Below, one piece after another: positions 13,677 through 23,299 of a stretch of DNA of 30,011 nt. Origin of the DNA: Bordetella parapertussis (GTDB lineage: Bacteria; Pseudomonadota; Gammaproteobacteria; Burkholderiales; Burkholderiaceae_C). Within the stretch, counting starts at the first letter, position 1, and each line of letters starts with the position of its first letter. The notes beneath the pieces were generated by a model. It had not been told where the DNA came from, searched no databases, and was given only the letters and a program-made list of their open reading frames with translations. Made by a program: the position numbers and the translations under genes. The DNA lies in contig CAMDCZ010000027.1 of NCBI GenBank assembly GCA_945890735.1, positions 1 through 30,011 of the forward strand. Direction: 5' to 3'.

Positions 13677-16600
13677 ATGAACGCCCCCCTGCCCGAACAC
13701 ATCCGCAAAGCCCTGGAAACCGTCCAGCTCGACGACAAGTACGCCCTCGAGCATGGCCGCGCCTTCATGAGTGGTGTCCAGGCCTTGGTGCGCTTGCCCA
13801 TGCTGCAACGCCAGCGCGACGCGGCGCAGGGCAAAAACACCGCGGGCTTCATCAGCGGCTACCGTGGCTCGCCCCTGGGCAGTTACGACCAAGCGCTGTG
13901 GAGCGCTCGCCAGTTTTTGCAGGCGCAGCACATTGTTTTCCAGCCGGGCGTGAACGAGGAGATGGCCGCGACGGCCTTGTGGGGCACCCAGCAACTCGGC
14001 TTTGCGCCGCCTGGCAACAACAAGTTTGACGGCGTGTTTGGCATTTGGTATGGCAAAGGCCCGGGCGTGGACCGCACCTCGGACGTGTTCAAGCACGGCA
14101 ACATGGCGGGCACCACCGCCTGGGGCGGTGTGTTGGCCATCGCCGGTGACGACCATGTCTCCAAAAGCAGCACCGCTGCGCACCAAAGCGACCACATCTT
14201 CAAGGCATGCGGCTTGCCCGTGTTTTTCCCCGCCTCGGTGCAAGACATCCTGGATTACGGCATCCACGCGTTTGCCATGAGCCGTTTCTCCGGCGTTTGG
14301 GCGGGCATGAAAACCATCCAAGAAATCGTCGAGTCCAGCGCCACCGTCATGATCGATCCCGAGGGCGTGAACACCATCCTCCCCGAGTTTGAGATGCCCG
14401 CAGGCGGGGTGCACATCCGTTGGCCTGACGACGCGCTCAGCCAAGAAGCGCGCTTGTTCAACCACAAGTGGTATGCCGCTTTGGCCTATATCCGCGCCAA
14501 CAAGCTCAACCACACCGTGATCCAAGGGCCGAACGACCGCTTTGGTCTGATCGCCAGCGGCAAGGCCTACAACGACACCCGCCAAGCCTTGCTGGACCTC
14601 GGTTTGGATGACGCGACCTGCAAGCGCATGGGCATCCGTGTGCACAAGGTGGGCGTGGTCTGGCCGCTGGAATCGCACAGCACCCGCGAATTTGCGCGTG
14701 GCCTGCAAGAAATCGTGGTGGTGGAAGAAAAGCGCCAGCTCATCGAATACCAACTCAAAGAAGCGCTCTACAACTGGCCTGACGGCCAGCGCCCACGGGT
14801 GCTGGGCAAGTTCGATCAGGTCGAAGGCGACGCAGGCGGCGAGTGGACAGGTGTCAACCCGACCGACCACGTCCTGCTGCGGGCCAACGCCGATTTGTCG
14901 CCTGCGCTGATCGCCCAAGCCATCGCCAAACGCTTGAAGCAACTCGGCATCGACAGTGACACCACGGTGCGTATCGACGCGCAACTGGCGGTGCTCGCCG
15001 CCAAGCAACAGTCGATGGACGTGCTCGAAGTCAAAGCCGATCGCCAGCCGTGGTTCTGCTCGGGCTGCCCGCACAACACCAGCACCCGCGTGCCCGAGGG
15101 CTCACGCGCCATGGCCGGCATTGGCTGCCACTTCATGACGCTGTGGATGGACCGCAGCACCACCGGTTTCACGCAAATGGGTGGCGAAGGCGTGCCATGG
15201 GTCGGACAACAACCCTTCAGCAACGAACAGCACATCTTTGCCAACATCGGGGACGGCACCTATTTCCACAGCGGCATCTTGGCGGTGCGCCAAAGCGTCG
15301 CCGCAGGGGTGAACATCACTTACAAAATTTTGTACAACGACGCGGTGGCCATGACCGGTGGCCAGCCGATCGGTGAGCGTGCCGAAGGCCACAGCGTGGT
15401 TCAGATCGCGCAAAGCATGCGCGCCGAGGGCGCACGCCGAATCGTCATCGTCACCGATGAGCCTGAGAAATACGACAACGTGGGGCACGATGGCATCCCC
15501 GGCGGCGCCTTGGGTTTGCCCGAGGGCGTGGCCATCGAGCACCGCGACGACCTCGATCGGGTGCAGCGCACCATGCGCGAAATCAAAGGCTGCACCGTCA
15601 TCATTTACGACCAAACCTGTGCCACCGAAAAACGCCGCCGCCGCAAGCGCGGCACCATGGTCGACCCCGCCGTGCGGGTGATGATCAACGAGGCGGTCTG
15701 CGAAGGTTGTGGCGACTGCAGCAGCCAAAGCAATTGCCTGAGCGTGGAGCCGCTAGAGACCGAACATGGCCGCAAACGCACCATCAACCAAAGCACGTGC
15801 AACAAAGACCAAAGCTGCGTCAAAGGCTTTTGCCCGAGCTTTGTCACGGTCGAAGGCGGGCAAATGCGCCGTCAAAGCAAACAGGCCAAGCACGACCCGA
15901 CAGCACTCGGCGAGTTGCCTGCCCCAGAATTGCCCTCACTCACCCGTGGTGTTTACCCTGGCGGCTACGGCATCGTGGTGGCCGGTGTGGGCGGCACCGG
16001 CGTGATCACCATCGGCCAGTTGCTCGGCATGGCCGCGCACCTGGAAGGCAAAGGCATCGTTACCCAAGACGCGGCAGGCTTGGCGCAAAAAGGCGGCGCG
16101 ACCTGGAGCCATATCCTGATCGCGCAACACCAAGCCGATATCCAAACCACCCGCGTGTCCACCGCCGCGGCCGATTTGGTGCTGGGCTGCGACCCGATCG
16201 TGAGTGCCGGCAAAGAAACCATGCTGCGCATGCGCCCAGGGCGCACCCGCGTGGCGGTCAACGGCCAAGGCACGCCCACCGCCGCCTTTGTGAAAAACGG
16301 CGCTTGGGCCAACCCCAGTGACAACTGCGTGGCTGATATCTTGAAAGCCATTGGCAACGAGCGCGCCAATCTGGGTGCCTTTGATGCCAACCACACCGCC
16401 ACCCAACTCCTGGGCGACAGCATCTATGTCAACCCGATGGTGATGGGTTTCGCCTGGCAGCGTGGTTGGATACCGTTGGGTGAAGAAGCCATGCTGCGCG
16501 CGATCGAATTGAACGGCGTGCAAGTCGCGGCCAACCAAAGCGCGTTTTTGTGGGGCCGTTGGTGTGCCCACGACCTGCCCAAGGTGCTGGCGCTGATGGC

Positions 16601-17279
16601 GCCCAGCCAAGTCGTGCAATTCAAAACCCGCGAGAGCCTGCCAGCAGTCATCCAACGCCGCACCGCTTTGCTCGAGGCCTACCAAAACAAAGCCTATGCC
16701 AAGCGCTACTTGGATTTTGTCGAGTCGGTGCAGGCAAAGTCCTCGCCGACGCTGGCCGAGGCCGTGGCCCGCAATCTCTATAAATTGATGGCCTACAAGG
16801 ACGAGTATGAGGTTGCTCGTTTGCACAGCGATCCGGTGTTCCTAAAGCGCATCACCGATCAGTTCGAGGGCGACTTCCAGTTGCACTACCACCTGGCACC
16901 GCCTTTGTTGGCCAAGACCAATGAGCGTGGCGAGTTGGTCAAACAAAAATTTGGCCCGAGCATGCTGTGGGGCTTCAGGCTGTTGAAGGCTTTGCGCTTT
17001 TTGCGCGGCGGCGCGTTTGACGTGTTTGGTTACACCGAAGAGCGCCGTGAAGAACGCGCCTTGGCGGGCGAGTACCAGGCCAGCATCGAGGAAGTGCTGC
17101 GCGACTTCTCGCCCGAGCGCCATGCGCTGGCGCTGGAGATTGCCCGCATCCCCGAAAAAATCAAAGGCTACGGCCATGTGAAGGCGCGGCACTTGCACGC
17201 TGCCCGCGCGCAATGGGAAGGTTTGATGCAGGCATGGCGCGCCTCGGTCAATGGCGTGGCGACTGACCAAGCTGCTTGA
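13677..17279 (+). CDS. Indolepyruvate ferredoxin oxidoreductase, fused alpha-beta type
   Basis: A 1200-residue enzyme that oxidatively decarboxylates aryl-pyruvates such as indolepyruvate to the acyl-CoA, passing electrons to ferredoxin. The N-terminal TPP-enzyme half includes GFISGYRGSPLGSYD (about 59-73) and FCSGCPHNTSTRVPEGS (about 460). A cysteine cluster (CEGCGDC...C, then CNKDQSC...FC, about 675-720) should hold an iron-sulfur centre. The gamma-type domain starts GIVVAGVGGTGVITIGQLL (about 764). The C-terminal part (about 880-1180) matches the extra domain of the long single-chain enzymes. GGAG precedes ATG 13677. The 92-bp gap after pyrE shows no clear terminator. Its 3' end overlaps the convergent MFS gene by 32 nt. 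Confidence 0.92.
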   Translation: MNAPLPEHIRKALETVQLDDKYALEHGRAFMSGVQALVRLPMLQRQRDAAQGKNTAGFISGYRGSPLGSYDQALWSARQFLQAQHIVFQPGVNEEMAATALWGTQQLGFAPPGNNKFDGVFGIWYGKGPGVDRTSDVFKHGNMAGTTAWGGVLAIAGDDHVSKSSTAAHQSDHIFKACGLPVFFPASVQDILDYGIHAFAMSRFSGVWAGMKTIQEIVESSATVMIDPEGVNTILPEFEMPAGGVHIRWPDDALSQEARLFNHKWYAALAYIRANKLNHTVIQGPNDRFGLIASGKAYNDTRQALLDLGLDDATCKRMGIRVHKVGVVWPLESHSTREFARGLQEIVVVEEKRQLIEYQLKEALYNWPDGQRPRVLGKFDQVEGDAGGEWTGVNPTDHVLLRANADLSPALIAQAIAKRLKQLGIDSDTTVRIDAQLAVLAAKQQSMDVLEVKADRQPWFCSGCPHNTSTRVPEGSRAMAGIGCHFMTLWMDRSTTGFTQMGGEGVPWVGQQPFSNEQHIFANIGDGTYFHSGILAVRQSVAAGVNITYKILYNDAVAMTGGQPIGERAEGHSVVQIAQSMRAEGARRIVIVTDEPEKYDNVGHDGIPGGALGLPEGVAIEHRDDLDRVQRTMREIKGCTVIIYDQTCATEKRRRRKRGTMVDPAVRVMINEAVCEGCGDCSSQSNCLSVEPLETEHGRKRTINQSTCNKDQSCVKGFCPSFVTVEGGQMRRQSKQAKHDPTALGELPAPELPSLTRGVYPGGYGIVVAGVGGTGVITIGQLLGMAAHLEGKGIVTQDAAGLAQKGGATWSHILIAQHQADIQTTRVSTAAADLVLGCDPIVSAGKETMLRMRPGRTRVAVNGQGTPTAAFVKNGAWANPSDNCVADILKAIGNERANLGAFDANHTATQLLGDSIYVNPMVMGFAWQRGWIPLGEEAMLRAIELNGVQVAANQSAFLWGRWCAHDLPKVLALMAPSQVVQFKTRESLPAVIQRRTALLEAYQNKAYAKRYLDFVESVQAKSSPTLAEAVARNLYKLMAYKDEYEVARLHSDPVFLKRITDQFEGDFQLHYHLAPPLLAKTNERGELVKQKFGPSMLWGFRLLKALRFLRGGAFDVFGYTEERREERALAGEYQASIEEVLRDFSPERHALALEIARIPEKIKGYGHVKARHLHAARAQWEGLMQAWRASVNGVATDQAA

Positions 17280-18465
17280 GCGCGGCCGCCGGCGTCACCA
17301 GCAGGCCCAGCAGGGCGGTGCAGGCCAGCGCGGCCCCTGCGTAAAACGTGCTGGCCGCGCCATGCGTGTCCCACAACCAGCCGGCCAACACACTGGCCAG
17401 CAGCAGCGCCAAGCCACTGACCAGGTTGAACACACCAAAGGCCGTTCCACGCAAGTCCGCGGGTGCGGTGTTGGCCACCATGGTGGCCAGCAAGCCTTGT
17501 GTCATGCCCATGTGCACGCCCCACAGGCCCACACCCAGCAACAAACTGAACAGGTCATCGCCGGTGGCCAGCACCAAATCAGCGGCGATCAGCACCACGG
17601 TTCCAGCCGCCAGCAGCTTGGTGTGTGAGACCCGGTCAGATAACCAGCCAAACGGGTAAGCACAAGCCGCGTAGACCAGGTTCATGGCCACCAAGACCAA
17701 GGGAACCCAGGCCATGGCCACCCCCAGGTCGTGCGCGCGCAAGATCAAAAAAGCCTCACTGAAGCGCGCCAGTGTGAACATGGCGCCGACGGCCACGACC
17801 CACCAGTACGACGCGCTCAAGCGCTGCAAATTGGCGCGTTGAATCGGGTTGATGCGAGCCGCTCGGGCTGGGCTGACCGGTTCGCGCACCCCCACCACCA
17901 GCAACGCCACACTCAATACCGCCGGGATCACGGCCACCCAAAACACAGCACGAAAGTCGTTGGCCCACAACAGCATCAAGCCCACGGCCAGCAAAGGGCC
18001 GGTGAAAGCGCCCACCGTGTCAAGCGATTGGCGCAAACCAAAAGCAGCGCCGCGCAACTCGGCCGGGGCGATGTCGGCCACCAGCGCGTCTCGGGGTGCC
18101 CCACGGATCCCTTTGCCCAACCGGTCCAGCACCCGAGCGGTGACGATCAGCCCAGCGCCAGAGGCCAGGGCAAACAAAGGCTTGGTAACCGCACCCAAGC
18201 CGTAGCCCAACACAGCCAGGCCCTTGCGCTTGCCCAAAAAATCACTCCAAGCGCCAGAAAACACCCGGACGATGAGCGCGGTGGCCTCGGCCACGCCCTC
18301 GATCAAGCCGACGGACAGGGCTGACATGCCCAGCGAGGTCACCATGAACATCGGCAAAAGGCAGTGGATCATCTCGGACGAGATGTCCATGAACATGCTG
18401 ACAAAACCCAGCACCCAAATACCGCGCGGCATGCGCGCGGCGGCTGGGGGTGGCGTCTCAGCCAT
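17248..18465 (-). CDS. MFS transporter
   Basis: A 405-residue integral membrane protein with about 12 predicted helices. The loop 2-3 signature region reads GAWSDFLGKRKGLAVLGYGL, and RVLDRLGKGIRGAPRDALVAD is conserved in this MFS subgroup. The N-terminus starts with WVLGFVSMFMDISSEMIH. The substrate cannot be read from the sequence. Its start overlaps the end of lipA by 8 nt, so it is the last gene of the ybeD-lipB-lipA unit. Its 3' end overlaps the oxidoreductase gene on the other strand. Confidence 0.88.
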   Translation of the reverse strand: MAETPPPAAARMPRGIWVLGFVSMFMDISSEMIHCLLPMFMVTSLGMSALSVGLIEGVAEATALIVRVFSGAWSDFLGKRKGLAVLGYGLGAVTKPLFALASGAGLIVTARVLDRLGKGIRGAPRDALVADIAPAELRGAAFGLRQSLDTVGAFTGPLLAVGLMLLWANDFRAVFWVAVIPAVLSVALLVVGVREPVSPARAARINPIQRANLQRLSASYWWVVAVGAMFTLARFSEAFLILRAHDLGVAMAWVPLVLVAMNLVYAACAYPFGWLSDRVSHTKLLAAGTVVLIAADLVLATGDDLFSLLLGVGLWGVHMGMTQGLLATMVANTAPADLRGTAFGVFNLVSGLALLLASVLAGWLWDTHGAASTFYAGAALACTALLGLLVTPAAALKQLGQSPRH

Positions 18466-19435
18466 GGGGCTTCAGGGCATCCAGGGCTTGCTGGTCAGCG
18501 TGGTAGCTCGACCGCACCATCGGACCGACCGCCGCATGTTGAAAGCCCATCTCAGCCGCTTTGGCCTCGAACATGTGGAAGGTGTCGGGGTGCACATAGC
18601 GGCGCACGGGCAGGTGGTGGCCGCTGGGTGCGAGGTACTGGCCGATGGTCAGGCGGTCGATATGGTGCGCGCGCATGTCTTGCATCACCGCCAAAATTTC
18701 TTCATCGGTTTCGCCCAGACCCACCATCAAGCCGCTTTTGGTTGGCACATGGGGAAACAGGGCTTTGAATTTTTTCAAGAGGTTCAAGCTGAACGCGTAG
18801 TCGCTGCCTGGGCGGGCTTCCTTGTACAGGCGCGGCACGGTTTCCAGGTTGTGGTTCATCACATCGGGTGGCGCGGCCTGGAGGATCTCCAAGGCGCGGT
18901 CATCACGGCCTCTGAAGTCGGGCACCAACACCTCGATTTGCGTGTTCGGGGACAAGGCCCGGGTTTGCTGGATGCATTCGACAAAATGCGCTGCACCCCC
19001 ATCGCGCAAATCGTCGCGGTCCACACTGGTGATCACCACGTACTTGAGCTTCAAGGCGGCGATGGTGTTGGCCAGGTTGACCGGTTCATGGGGGTCCAGC
19101 GGGTCAGGGCGGCCATGGCCGACATCGCAAAACGGACAACGTCGCGTGCATTTGTCGCCCATGATCATGAAGGTGGCCGTGCCCTTGCCAAAGCATTCAC
19201 CGATGTTGGGGCAAGAGGCTTCTTCGCACACGGTGACCAGTTTGTTTGCGCGAAGAATGGTTTTGATGTCATTGAAGCGCGAGTTCGGCGAGCTGGCTTT
19301 GACCCGAATCCAATCGGGTTTTTTCAGCACCTCACCCGTGTGCTCGACCTTGATCGGGATGCGCGAGACCTTGGAGGCGGACTTTTGCTTGACCGTTGCA
19401 TCGTATGCAGCAGGCGTGGTGTCAGAAGTGGTCAT
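18458..19435 (-). CDS. lipA: Lipoyl synthase
   Basis: A 325-residue radical-SAM enzyme that inserts two sulfurs into octanoyl groups on the E2 subunits of 2-oxoacid dehydrogenases and on GcvH. The SAM-cluster motif CTRRCPFC and the auxiliary cluster motif CEEASCPNIGEC, both diagnostic, are intact, as is the C-terminal RSSYHAD (catalytic RSSY). ATG 19435 is 23 bp after the lipB stop. With lipB upstream it completes the endogenous lipoylation pathway. Confidence 0.96.
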   Translation of the reverse strand: MTTSDTTPAAYDATVKQKSASKVSRIPIKVEHTGEVLKKPDWIRVKASSPNSRFNDIKTILRANKLVTVCEEASCPNIGECFGKGTATFMIMGDKCTRRCPFCDVGHGRPDPLDPHEPVNLANTIAALKLKYVVITSVDRDDLRDGGAAHFVECIQQTRALSPNTQIEVLVPDFRGRDDRALEILQAAPPDVMNHNLETVPRLYKEARPGSDYAFSLNLLKKFKALFPHVPTKSGLMVGLGETDEEILAVMQDMRAHHIDRLTIGQYLAPSGHHLPVRRYVHPDTFHMFEAKAAEMGFQHAAVGPMVRSSYHADQQALDALKPHG

Positions 19436-19458
19436 TCAAAGCCCAGTCGTTTGCCTGG

Positions 19459-20169
19459 TCAAGGCGTTAGGTAGATCGCCAATTTGCGGCTCAACACATC
19501 AGCGGCTTCTTGCCAGCTGGTTTGCACACCCATTCTAGAAAGATCGGTGGTTTGCAAACCCGCATGGCCACAAGGGTTGATGCGCTCAAAGGGCGACAGG
19601 TCCATGGACACATTCAATGCCACCCCGTGGTAGGTGCAGTGGCGCGACACCTTGACGCCCAAAGCGGCGATTTTGGCCAAACCCGCAAAGTCTGGTGTGC
19701 TTGGTTGCACGCCATGTTGCGGCCGTTGCGGCAAGGGGCGGTGATCGTGGGGGGCGTCTGGGCGCACATAAATGCCTGGCGCACCCGCCACCCGGTGACC
19801 GGTCACACCAAAGTGCAGCAAGGTTTTGAGCACAGCCTCTTCGATCCGATAAACATGTTCTTTGATGAAGTAACCCGCCCGCTTGAGGTCAATCAAGGCA
19901 TAGGCCACGACCTGGCCGGGGCCGTGGTAGGTGACCTGGCCGCCACGGTTGGTGGCAATCACAGGGATGCCGCCCGCGTTGAGCAGATGGCCGGGCGCGC
20001 CCGCCAAACCTTGTGTGAAAACCCCGGGATGTTCACACAACCAAATTTCATCCGGCGAATCGCTGCGCCGCGCCGCGGTGAAATCTTGCATCGCCTGGTA
20101 GGTGGTGGCAAACGCCACCCTGCCCCATTGGCGCAGCTGTAGACCAGGCAACGGTGAACCACTGTCCAC
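19459..20169 (-). CDS. lipB: Octanoyl-[ACP]:protein N-octanoyltransferase
   Basis: A 236-residue enzyme transferring octanoate from acyl-carrier protein to lipoyl domains. RGGQVTYHGPGQVVAYALIDL is the family signature, and KIAALGVKVSRHCTYHGVALN holds the catalytic lysine and cysteine. I chose GTG 20169, which shares its first base with the TAG stop of ybeD (TAGTG); GTG 20187 inside ybeD is possible. It is translationally coupled to ybeD and followed by lipA. Confidence 0.93.
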   Translation of the reverse strand: MDSGSPLPGLQLRQWGRVAFATTYQAMQDFTAARRSDSPDEIWLCEHPGVFTQGLAGAPGHLLNAGGIPVIATNRGGQVTYHGPGQVVAYALIDLKRAGYFIKEHVYRIEEAVLKTLLHFGVTGHRVAGAPGIYVRPDAPHDHRPLPQRPQHGVQPSTPDFAGLAKIAALGVKVSRHCTYHGVALNVSMDLSPFERINPCGHAGLQTTDLSRMGVQTSWQEAADVLSRKLAIYLTP

Positions 20170-20438
20170 TAAAGTACCACTTTGCACAAGGGGTGGCTGC
20201 TCAGGGTTCGGTAGAGCTCATCGAGTTGTTCGCGGCTGGTGGCGCGCACCGTGAAAGTCAGGCCAAGGTACTTGCCGCCAGCACTTTCGCGTGTTTCCAG
20301 CTTGTCCGGGGTCCAGGCGGGGTCGAATTGCTGCACCAGGTAGGTCATGGCTTCAGTGTAGCCATCGGCTTTCAATCCCATCACCTTGATAGGAAAGTCA
20401 CAAGGGTAGTCAATCAGGCTGTCTTTGGGGCTGGGCAT
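20169..20438 (-). CDS. ybeD: YbeD-like DUF493 protein
   Basis: An 89-residue protein of the DUF493 family: start DSLIDYPCDFPIKVMG, middle GKYLGLTFTVRATSREQLDELYRTL and end HPLCKVVL. The small alpha-beta fold resembles an ACT/regulatory domain. It commonly precedes lipB in Proteobacteria and is thought to be linked to lipoate metabolism, but its activity is not established. It is the first gene of the minus-strand lip unit and diverges from the atp operon across 95 bp. Confidence 0.92.
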   Translation of the reverse strand: MPSPKDSLIDYPCDFPIKVMGLKADGYTEAMTYLVQQFDPAWTPDKLETRESAGGKYLGLTFTVRATSREQLDELYRTLSSHPLCKVVL

Positions 20439-20492
20439 GGGGTCTTGTTGTGTATGTCAGGAGGATTTCAGATAGGTGTCAGTAAGATACCC

Positions 20493-20498
20493 TACAAT
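20493..20498 (+). promoter_or_regulatory. Possible -10 box of the atp operon promoter
   Basis: TACAAT lies 35 bp before the atpI start in the 95-bp divergent region. No good -35 hexamer is seen at 16-18 bp upstream, so the call is weak. Confidence 0.3.
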
Positions 20499-20533
20499 GG
20501 CGGTCTTTGCTGCATGGAAAGGGTTTGTCAAGC

Positions 20534-21052
20534 ATGAGCAAGACAATACCTGATGCCGGCGGCGGCCAGCGCGATTTGCCCAGCACGCCAGCGGTCACTG
20601 AGGAGGAAACGTTTCATGCGTTGACTGCCGAGGAGGCCCAGGCTTGGCGGCAAACCCAGCCGACACTGTCGGTTTGGTGGGTGCTGGTGGCGCAATGTGT
20701 CATCGCTTTGGTGTTGGCGGCGGGCTTGGCGCTCTGGTTTGAACACAGGGGCGTGTTTGTGTCCACTGTTTACGGTGCTTTGTCGGTGGTGTTGCCTGCG
20801 GCTTTGTTTGCCCGGGGGCTGACTTCGCCGGTGGCATCTGCCAGCGCGATGGCGGCCGCCTTGAGCTTTGCGGTTTGGCAAGGCGTCAAGATGGTCATGA
20901 CGGTGCTGATGTTGGTGTTGGCGCCGCGTTGGATAGAAGATTTGAGTTGGCCTGCCTTGTTGGCGGGTTTGATTGTGACGATGAAGGTGTATTGGTTGGC
21001 ACTGGTTTGGGGCAAGCCCCGTTCCCAGGCCGATCACGCCACCCACTTGTAA
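20534..21052 (+). CDS. atpI: ATP synthase protein I
   Basis: A 172-residue membrane protein with four predicted helices (about 48-68, 75-97, 105-130, 137-160) after a hydrophilic N-terminus. It sits directly before atpB, where atpI always lies. AtpI proteins help assemble the c-ring and are not part of the final enzyme. ATG 20534 was chosen because the hydrophilic tail from there fits family length. It is 10 bp from atpB. Confidence 0.88.
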   Translation: MSKTIPDAGGGQRDLPSTPAVTEEETFHALTAEEAQAWRQTQPTLSVWWVLVAQCVIALVLAAGLALWFEHRGVFVSTVYGALSVVLPAALFARGLTSPVASASAMAAALSFAVWQGVKMVMTVLMLVLAPRWIEDLSWPALLAGLIVTMKVYWLALVWGKPRSQADHATHL

Positions 21053-21062
21053 AGAGCAGAAC

Positions 21063-21908
21063 ATGTCGGAAAACACCACCCTGACCGCTGGGGAGTACAT
21101 CAGTCATCACCTGACCCACTTGCAAAGCAAGCCCATGGGCGGCGTCATCGACTTCTCTGTTGTCAATCTGGATTCCATTTTTTGGTCGGTGTTGCTCGGC
21201 GCGGTCGGCAGCTTCTTTCTGTGGCGCGCTGCCCGTGTGGCCACTTCCGGTGTGCCTGGGCGTTTTCAGGCGGCGGTCGAAATTTTGTTTGAAATGGTCG
21301 ATACCCAAGCCCGTGGCATCGTCCACAACGCGGAGAGCCGCAAACTGGTGTCTCCCTTGGCCTTGACCGTGTTTGTCTGGATTTTCCTGCTCAACAGCAT
21401 GGACTTTTTGCCTGTCGACTTGTTCCACAAGTTGTTCGAGTGGACCGGTTTGAACCACAGCATCCACTACTTCCGCGTGGTGCCTACCGCTGATTTGTCC
21501 ACCACCTTGGGCATGTCGGTATCCGTTTTGTTGATTTGTTTGTTCTACAACATCAAGATCAAGGGCATTGGCGGCTGGTTCCACGAGTTGACCACCGCGC
21601 CTTTCGGTGCGCACCCGATCCTGTGGCCGATCAATTTCGGCTTCCAAATGATTGAATTTGTCGCCAAAACCGTCTCTCACGGCATGCGACTGTTTGGCAA
21701 CATGTATGCCGGCGAACTGATTTTCATGCTGATCGCCTTGATGGGCGGCGCCGCTGCGATGAGCTTGAGCGGTGTTTTGTTGCCCATCGGACACATCATT
21801 GCTGGCTCGATCTGGGCCATCTTCCATATCTTGATCGTTGCGTTGCAAGCCTTTATTTTCATGATGTTGACCTTGGTCTACATCGGGCAAGCACACGACG
21901 CTCATTGA
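21063..21908 (+). CDS. atpB: ATP synthase F0 subunit a
   Basis: A 281-residue, mostly hydrophobic protein that forms the two proton half-channels beside the c-ring. The essential arginine is in SHGMRLFGNMYAGE. The last helices (ILIVALQAFIFMMLTLVYIG) contain the conserved Gln. The length is typical for betaproteobacteria. Confidence 0.96.
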   Translation: MSENTTLTAGEYISHHLTHLQSKPMGGVIDFSVVNLDSIFWSVLLGAVGSFFLWRAARVATSGVPGRFQAAVEILFEMVDTQARGIVHNAESRKLVSPLALTVFVWIFLLNSMDFLPVDLFHKLFEWTGLNHSIHYFRVVPTADLSTTLGMSVSVLLICLFYNIKIKGIGGWFHELTTAPFGAHPILWPINFGFQMIEFVAKTVSHGMRLFGNMYAGELIFMLIALMGGAAAMSLSGVLLPIGHIIAGSIWAIFHILIVALQAFIFMMLTLVYIGQAHDAH

Positions 21909-21957
21909 TTTTTCCCTTGTTTTTTCAACCTTCCATCATCTTGCTTAGGAGCTTCTC

Positions 21958-22206
21958 ATGGAACACGTACTTGGTTTAGTTGCACTCGCCTCAGGTCTGA
22001 TCATTGGCATGGGCGCCATTGGTGCTTGTATTGGTATCGGCATCATGGGCAGCAAATACCTCGAAGCTGCTGCACGTCAACCCGAATTGATGAACGAACT
22101 GCAAACCAAAATGTTTTTGCTGGCTGGTTTGATCGACGCGGCTTTCCTGATTGGCGTGGGTATCGCCATGATGTTCGCGTTTGCCAACCCCTTCGTGTTG
22201 AAGTAA
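21958..22206 (+). CDS. atpE: ATP synthase F0 subunit c
   Basis: An 82-residue hairpin of two membrane helices. Helix 1 is glycine-rich (GMGAIGACIGIGIMG). The polar loop is ARQPEL, and the proton-carrying carboxylate is Asp60 in AGLIDAAFLIG. No sodium-type residue set is evident, so a proton-driven ring is expected. AGGAG precedes the ATG. Confidence 0.97.
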   Translation: MEHVLGLVALASGLIIGMGAIGACIGIGIMGSKYLEAAARQPELMNELQTKMFLLAGLIDAAFLIGVGIAMMFAFANPFVLK

Positions 22207-22237
22207 TTTTTGTCACCAACCGTAGAGAGGTGTTGAC

Positions 22238-22708
22238 GTGAGTATCAACGCAACCCTGTTCGTTCAAGCCATTGTTTTTGCCATTTTGGTGTTGTTCACG
22301 ATGAAATTCGTGTGGCCACCCATCGCGGCAGCTTTGGATGAGCGCGCTGAAAAAATTGCCCACGGCCTCAAAGCCGCGGAGCATGCCCACATCGAACTCA
22401 GCAATGCCCACAAGCATGTCGAGGTCGAATTGGCCAAAAACCGCAATGACGCCGCTGCGCGCATCGCCGAAGCTGAGCATCGCGCGGCGATGATCATCGA
22501 AGAGGCCAAGCACAAAGCCACAGAAGAGGCCAACAAAATCGTGGCCGCCGCCCATCTGGAAGCCGAGCAAGCCATGCTCAGGGCCAAAGAAGGTCTGCGT
22601 GACCATGTGGCTGTGTTGGCGGTCAAAGGTGCCGAACAAATCTTGCGCAAAGAAGTCAATGCCGGCGTGCATGCGGACTTGCTCAACCGCTTGAAGTCGG
22701 AACTTTGA
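22238..22708 (+). CDS. atpF: ATP synthase F0 subunit b
   Basis: A 156-residue peripheral stalk subunit. One N-terminal membrane helix (about 5-27, TLFVQAIVFAILVLFTMKFVW) is followed by a long charged coiled coil rich in Ala, Glu and Lys. It starts with GTG at 22238, with AGAGAGG upstream, and lies 12 bp from atpH. Confidence 0.95.
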   Translation: MSINATLFVQAIVFAILVLFTMKFVWPPIAAALDERAEKIAHGLKAAEHAHIELSNAHKHVEVELAKNRNDAAARIAEAEHRAAMIIEEAKHKATEEANKIVAAAHLEAEQAMLRAKEGLRDHVAVLAVKGAEQILRKEVNAGVHADLLNRLKSEL

Positions 22709-22720
22709 GGACGCGACGCC

Positions 22721-23251
22721 ATGGCTGAACTCGCTACCATTGCCCGCCCTTACGCTGAAGCTTTGTTTCAGGTGGTCAAGGCCGATGCTGTCAAAGCTGC
22801 CGAATGGCTCGATGGCTTGGCAGTGGTTGCGGCAGACCCCGGTTTGCTGCAATTTGCACACGACCCCAAAGTCACCCAAGCACAAGTCTTGGACTTGATC
22901 GCCCAAGTCGGCCCCCCAAACTTGCCGCCTGCAGCAGTCAACTTCGTGCAGACCTTGGTGGAGAACGGGCGTTTGGCGGTGTTGCCTGAAATTGCCCGGC
23001 ATTTTCATGCGTTGGTTGACAACATGACGGGTGTGCGCCAAGCGGTGGTGCACAGCCCTTTTCCCATCGAGGGCGCTGCCCTTGACGATATGACCAAGGT
23101 GTTCGAGAAACGCTTTGGCTGCAAACTCAGTGTGCAAGTGGCTTTGGAGCCCGAGCTCATTGGGGGCGTACGTGTGGTGGTCGGCGACGAGGTGCTCGAC
23201 ACTTCGGTCAAAGCCCGTTTGGAACAAATGAAAGTCGCGCTGACAGCTTGA
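22721..23251 (+). CDS. atpH: ATP synthase F1 subunit delta
   Basis: A 176-residue subunit joining the b stalk to the top of the alpha3-beta3 head. It has the typical N-terminus IARPYAEALFQV and the C-terminal EPELIGGVRVVVGDEVLDTSVKARLEQMK. Length and position in the operon are normal. Confidence 0.95.
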   Translation: MAELATIARPYAEALFQVVKADAVKAAEWLDGLAVVAADPGLLQFAHDPKVTQAQVLDLIAQVGPPNLPPAAVNFVQTLVENGRLAVLPEIARHFHALVDNMTGVRQAVVHSPFPIEGAALDDMTKVFEKRFGCKLSVQVALEPELIGGVRVVVGDEVLDTSVKARLEQMKVALTA

Positions 23252-23299
23252 GCATCCCGCTCATGCACGTTGGCCTCACATAGGAAGAAGGAAAGAGTC

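Noticed and set aside
13569..15074. 501-codon open frame on the minus strand
   Set aside because: It is antisense to the well-supported indolepyruvate oxidoreductase, its sequence has no recognisable motifs, and high GC makes long shadow frames common.
20895..21905. 336-codon minus-strand open frame opposite atpI/atpB
   Set aside because: Shadow of membrane-protein genes; composition rich in Gln/His/Asp as expected from reverse reading.
22043..23227. 394-codon minus-strand open frame across atpE-atpF-atpH
   Set aside because: It runs opposite three certain ATP-synthase genes and shows no domain.
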